A stretch of 25,417 bases of DNA, taken from Lachnospiraceae bacterium (lineage in GTDB: Bacteria > Bacillota > Clostridia > Lachnospirales > Lachnospiraceae). Positions 22,995 to 25,417 of this stretch are shown here, piece after piece; the stretch's first letter is position 1, and each line of letters opens with the position of its first letter. Under the pieces are notes generated by a model. That model had not been told where the DNA came from. It searched no databases and saw only the letters and a list, made by a program, of their open reading frames with translations. The position numbers and the translations under genes were made by a program. The stretch spans positions 1 to 25,417 of the forward strand of contig CABJBK010000020.1 of NCBI GenBank assembly GCA_902363825.1, read 5' to 3'.

Positions 22995-25136
22995 TTATTC
23001 GTAGATATCTACCGCAAAAAGATCCTCTCCTGCTTTTACCGCCCCTGTTTTTAATAATCTTACTTTTTCATTTTCCTTTAAATCGGTGCAAAGGATCGGA
23101 GAAACCAGTGATGGCGCATGCGATTTCACATAGTCCAGATCGATCTTCATGAGCGCATCGCCCTTTTTCACCTTCGCGCCTTCTTCTACCAGTATCTCAA
23201 AGCCCTCTCCGTTTAATTTCACGGTGTCGATACCGATGTGTAAAAGCATCTCCATACCGTCTGCTGTCACAAATCCGATCGCGTGATGTGTCGGGAAAAT
23301 AAAGCTGATCTCGCCGTCTGCCGGTGCTTTGACTACCGGATCGGTCGGTTCCACTGCTGCCCCGTCACCCATCATTTTTCCTGCAAATCCTTCATCCGGT
23401 GCGGTCGTGATGTCACCCGCGATACCGTCAAACGGGCTTGCGATCACATAAGATGCCTTCTTTTTTCTGTTTTCTACTGTGTTTTCCTGCTGTGGTTCTT
23501 CCACATCGGACACGTCAAATGTGACTTCTTCTTCCGGCGCATGTTCCAGATAATCCTCAAGGTTCGATTTGATCACGGTAACCTTCGGTCCGTAAATGAT
23601 CTGGACACCCTGTCCCTTATGGATCACACCGCTTGCTCCGGTCGCTTTTAACAATGCATCATTTACCTTTGCCGCCTCAAATACGGTACAGCGCAGACGG
23701 GTCGCGCAGCAGTCCACATCAGAAATATTTTTCTTTCCGCCAAGTCCTGCGCAGATCTGTGCGGAAAGTTCACCCTCCACATGTGCGCCATCCGCAGCTT
23801 TTCCACCGTTTTTCTTTGCTTCTACGTCTTTTCTTGTATATAATTTTACTTCGTCGTCGTTATCCTCACGTCCCGGTGTCTTGAAATTGAATTTCTTGAT
23901 CAGGAAGGAAAACAGGAAATAGTATACCACAAAATAACCGATTCCGACAATCACAATCCATATCCAGCTGGTTTTTTTGTTTCCCTGAAGGATACCAAAC
24001 AGGAACATATCGATCAGACCGCCTGAGAATGTCATTCCGACACCAACATTAAATACATGCATCAGCATATATGCAAGACCTGCAAATACACAGTGGATGA
24101 TGTATAATACCGGAGCTACAAATAAGAACGTAAACTCGATCGGCTCTGTGATACCGGTGAGCATGGAAGTAAGTGCCGCAGAAAGCAACAGACCTGCGAC
24201 TGCTTTTCTCTTTTCCGGTTTTGCGGTGCGGTACATCGCAAGTGCTGCTCCCGGAAGTCCGAAGATCATGAGCGGGAATTTACCGGACATGAATCTGGTT
24301 GCTGAAACTGCAAAATGCTCTACACTCGGATCAGCAAGCTGTGCAAAGAAGATGTTCTGCGCACCTTCGATCAGCTTTCCGCCAACTTCCATTGTTCCGC
24401 CGACACCGGTCTGCCAGAACGGAAGATAAAATACATGATGAAGTCCAAACGGGATCAGTGCTCTTTCCATGAAACCGTATACCCAGGTTCCGGCGTATCC
24501 GGATTCCAGTACCAGATTACCAACACTGTAAATACCTTTCTGGATCGGCGGCCATGCGAAGAACATCAAAATACCAACTACTGTATAAGTCAGTGCTGAG
24601 ATGATCGGCACAAATCTGGTTCCACCGAAGAACGAAAGCACCTGCGGCAGTTCGATCTTATAAAACCGGTTGTGCAGTGCTGCAACACCAAGTCCTACAA
24701 TGATACCACCGAATACACCCATCTGTAAGGATGTGATCCCGCAGACATCCGCTGTCGCACCGCTTAACATGCTCTCAGTTCCGCCATTGATCGTGATCAT
24801 GGCACTGATCGACGCATGCATGATGAAAAATGCGATCACCGCGGATAATGCCGCAACTTCTTTTTCCTTTTTTGCCATACCGATCGCGACACCCATCGCA
24901 AACAGGATCGGCAGGTTGGCAAACACGATATTTCCCGCGTCGTTCATGACCGTAAAGATCATGTACGGGATAGTTCCCGGACCCATTGCATTTAAAAGTC
25001 CGTAAGTCTGGAGCATCGTTTCATTTGTAAACGATCCACCAATGCCAAGCAGCAGACCTGCTACCGGCAGAATTGCGATCGGAAGCATAAATGATCTTCC
25101 GACTCTTTGAAGCACTCCAAAAATTTTGTCTTTCAT
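22995..25136 (-). CDS. ptsG: PTS sugar transporter EIICBA, glucose type
   Basis: A 713-residue fused transporter that imports and phosphorylates a sugar, probably glucose or a relative. EIIC (about 1-400) has multiple membrane segments from RSFMLPIAILPVAGLLLGIG onward and the LTGITEPIEFTFLF sugar-site signature. EIIB (about 450-530) has KNISDVDCCATRLRC, the phosphocysteine being the Cys before ATRLR. EIIA (about 565-713) has FPTHHAIGFVTADG and the phosphohistidine in MLLHIGIDTVKLNG. The start ATG at 25136 fits the family N-terminus MKDKIFGVLQRVG; AAGGAG lies 13 bases upstream, rather far. A longer ATG start at 25163 is possible. The leader carries an antitermination switch. N-acetylglucosamine or maltose specificity is not excluded. 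Confidence 0.85.
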   Translation of the reverse strand: MKDKIFGVLQRVGRSFMLPIAILPVAGLLLGIGGSFTNETMLQTYGLLNAMGPGTIPYMIFTVMNDAGNIVFANLPILFAMGVAIGMAKKEKEVAALSAVIAFFIMHASISAMITINGGTESMLSGATADVCGITSLQMGVFGGIIVGLGVAALHNRFYKIELPQVLSFFGGTRFVPIISALTYTVVGILMFFAWPPIQKGIYSVGNLVLESGYAGTWVYGFMERALIPFGLHHVFYLPFWQTGVGGTMEVGGKLIEGAQNIFFAQLADPSVEHFAVSATRFMSGKFPLMIFGLPGAALAMYRTAKPEKRKAVAGLLLSAALTSMLTGITEPIEFTFLFVAPVLYIIHCVFAGLAYMLMHVFNVGVGMTFSGGLIDMFLFGILQGNKKTSWIWIVIVGIGYFVVYYFLFSFLIKKFNFKTPGREDNDDEVKLYTRKDVEAKKNGGKAADGAHVEGELSAQICAGLGGKKNISDVDCCATRLRCTVFEAAKVNDALLKATGASGVIHKGQGVQIIYGPKVTVIKSNLEDYLEHAPEEEVTFDVSDVEEPQQENTVENRKKKASYVIASPFDGIAGDITTAPDEGFAGKMMGDGAAVEPTDPVVKAPADGEISFIFPTHHAIGFVTADGMEMLLHIGIDTVKLNGEGFEILVEEGAKVKKGDALMKIDLDYVKSHAPSLVSPILCTDLKENEKVRLLKTGAVKAGEDLFAVDIYE

Positions 25137-25216
25137 AGTTCTATACACACTCCTTCTCGGCATTTTATGTATGCCCTTGCTTCTAGTGTGTGCATTTTTC
25201 GTTCATTCTATATAAC

Positions 25217-25271
25217 AAAAAAGGCACTAACATACATAAACACCTAAATTATTTATGTATAGTTAATGCCT
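25217..25271 (-). terminator. Conditional terminator in the PTS leader
   Basis: On the - strand, arms 25252-25271 and 25223-25240 pair along about 19 bp with one bulged base and one G-U pair. Six Us follow (complement of 25217-25222). It lies about 80 bases before the start codon, and its 5' arm overlaps the antiterminator target, so only one of the two structures can form. Confidence 0.88.
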
Positions 25272-25288
25272 GCTGACCAGTAACATAC
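25257..25288 (-). promoter_or_regulatory. RNA antiterminator target (RAT) for the LicT/GlcT-type regulator
   Basis: The - strand RNA reads GUAU, G, UUACUG, a short loop, then GCAGGCAUUAACUAUAC. It folds as GUAU/AUAC, GUUA/UAAC and CUG/CAG stems separated by asymmetric internal loops, the standard RAT architecture. The GTTACTG and GCAGGCAT segments closely match the Bacillus GlcT target. It overlaps the terminator's 5' arm by 15 bases. Confidence 0.8.
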
Positions 25289-25297
25289 TATGCATTC

Positions 25298-25326
25298 AGT
25301 ATAACACCCATATCTGCATTTGTCCA
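25298..25326 (-). promoter_or_regulatory. Promoter of the PTS operon
   Basis: On the - strand TGGACA (complement of 25321-25326) and TATACT (25298-25303) are 17 bases apart. Transcription would begin at about 25290, right at the RAT, giving a leader of about 155 bases. The arrangement promoter-RAT-terminator-gene is complete. Confidence 0.75.
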
Positions 25327-25390
25327 GTTATTTTTTTTCTTTGATAGTGTAAGTTTGTTGTAGGAATTAATAGAGCAGACTTGCCCCTTG

Positions 25391-25416
25391 AACCAGTCAG
25401 AATTAGTTGACTGATT
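25391..25416. repeat. Inverted repeat at the window edge
   Basis: AACCAGTCA (25391-25399) and TGACTGATT (25408-25416) form a 9-bp stem with one G-U-type position and an 8-base loop. It lies about 65 bases upstream of the PTS promoter, and TTT at the edge suggests a + strand terminator for a gene outside the window or a regulatory palindrome. Between it and the promoter (25327-25390) I see no gene. Confidence 0.4.
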
Positions 25417-25417
25417 T

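Noticed and set aside
1..25417. CRISPR arrays, tRNA and rRNA genes
   Set aside because: No regularly spaced direct repeats, no cloverleaf-like segments and no rRNA-like sequence were seen on either strand.

Overview
The window reads as a piece of a Clostridia chromosome, most likely Lachnospiraceae. This is inferred from the gene families: a GGGtGRT/Fe-S scaffold pair, a long TopB, QueH, and a LicT-controlled glucose-type PTS, all with Firmicute ribosome-binding sites. The left edge carries the right-hand part of an integrative mobilizable element of the Tn4451/Tn5397 type. No rRNA, tRNA or CRISPR array was seen.

Positions 1 to about 6.2 kb, + strand: the mobile element. In order it holds a hairpin-rich stretch that looks like a transfer origin, a MobC-like accessory protein, a MOBP-type relaxase, a small Cys-rich protein, a replisome-organizer-type Rep, a DnaC-like helicase loader, TnpW, and a large serine recombinase (TnpX/TndX). 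The genes overlap or sit a few bases apart. Together they give mobilization, replication of the excised circle, and excision/integration. The left end and any cargo lie outside the window. The right end lies between the recombinase stop (6162) and the chromosomal terminator that starts at 6272.

Positions 6.3-12.4 kb, - strand: the GGGtGRT protein and its NifU-like partner, a left-handed beta-helix protein resembling the GlmU C-terminal half, and a 1146-residue topoisomerase III with five C-terminal zinc-ribbon repeats.

Positions 12.5-16.4 kb, - strand: the most unusual part. An operon of S-adenosylmethionine synthetase, a probable radical-SAM enzyme, a small unidentified protein, and an SsuABC/TauABC-type ABC importer (binding protein, permease, ATPase) is riddled with internal deletions. 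metK is split over three frames and its 3' end runs into the next gene. The radical-SAM core is missing, the binding protein has lost its signal peptide, and the permease is cut to 97 residues. Only the ATPase is intact, and genes on both sides are full length. This is either rapid deletion-driven decay or an assembly fault. The intact version would be an uncharacterised SAM/radical-SAM/import system.

Positions 16.7-20.1 kb, - strand: asd (lysine/threonine/methionine pathway), argH and queH, with an exceptionally long terminator hairpin behind asd and a palindrome next to the asd promoter.

Positions 20.2-22.1 kb, + strand: a second ABC importer (ATPase and permease, no binding protein nearby), then a DUF1858 redox-disulfide protein with a near-consensus promoter and a terminator shared with the convergent gene.

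Positions 22.1-25.4 kb, - strand: a LicT/GlcT-type antiterminator and the EIICBA sugar PTS protein it probably controls. The PTS leader shows a complete switch: promoter, RNA antiterminator target, and an overlapping intrinsic terminator.
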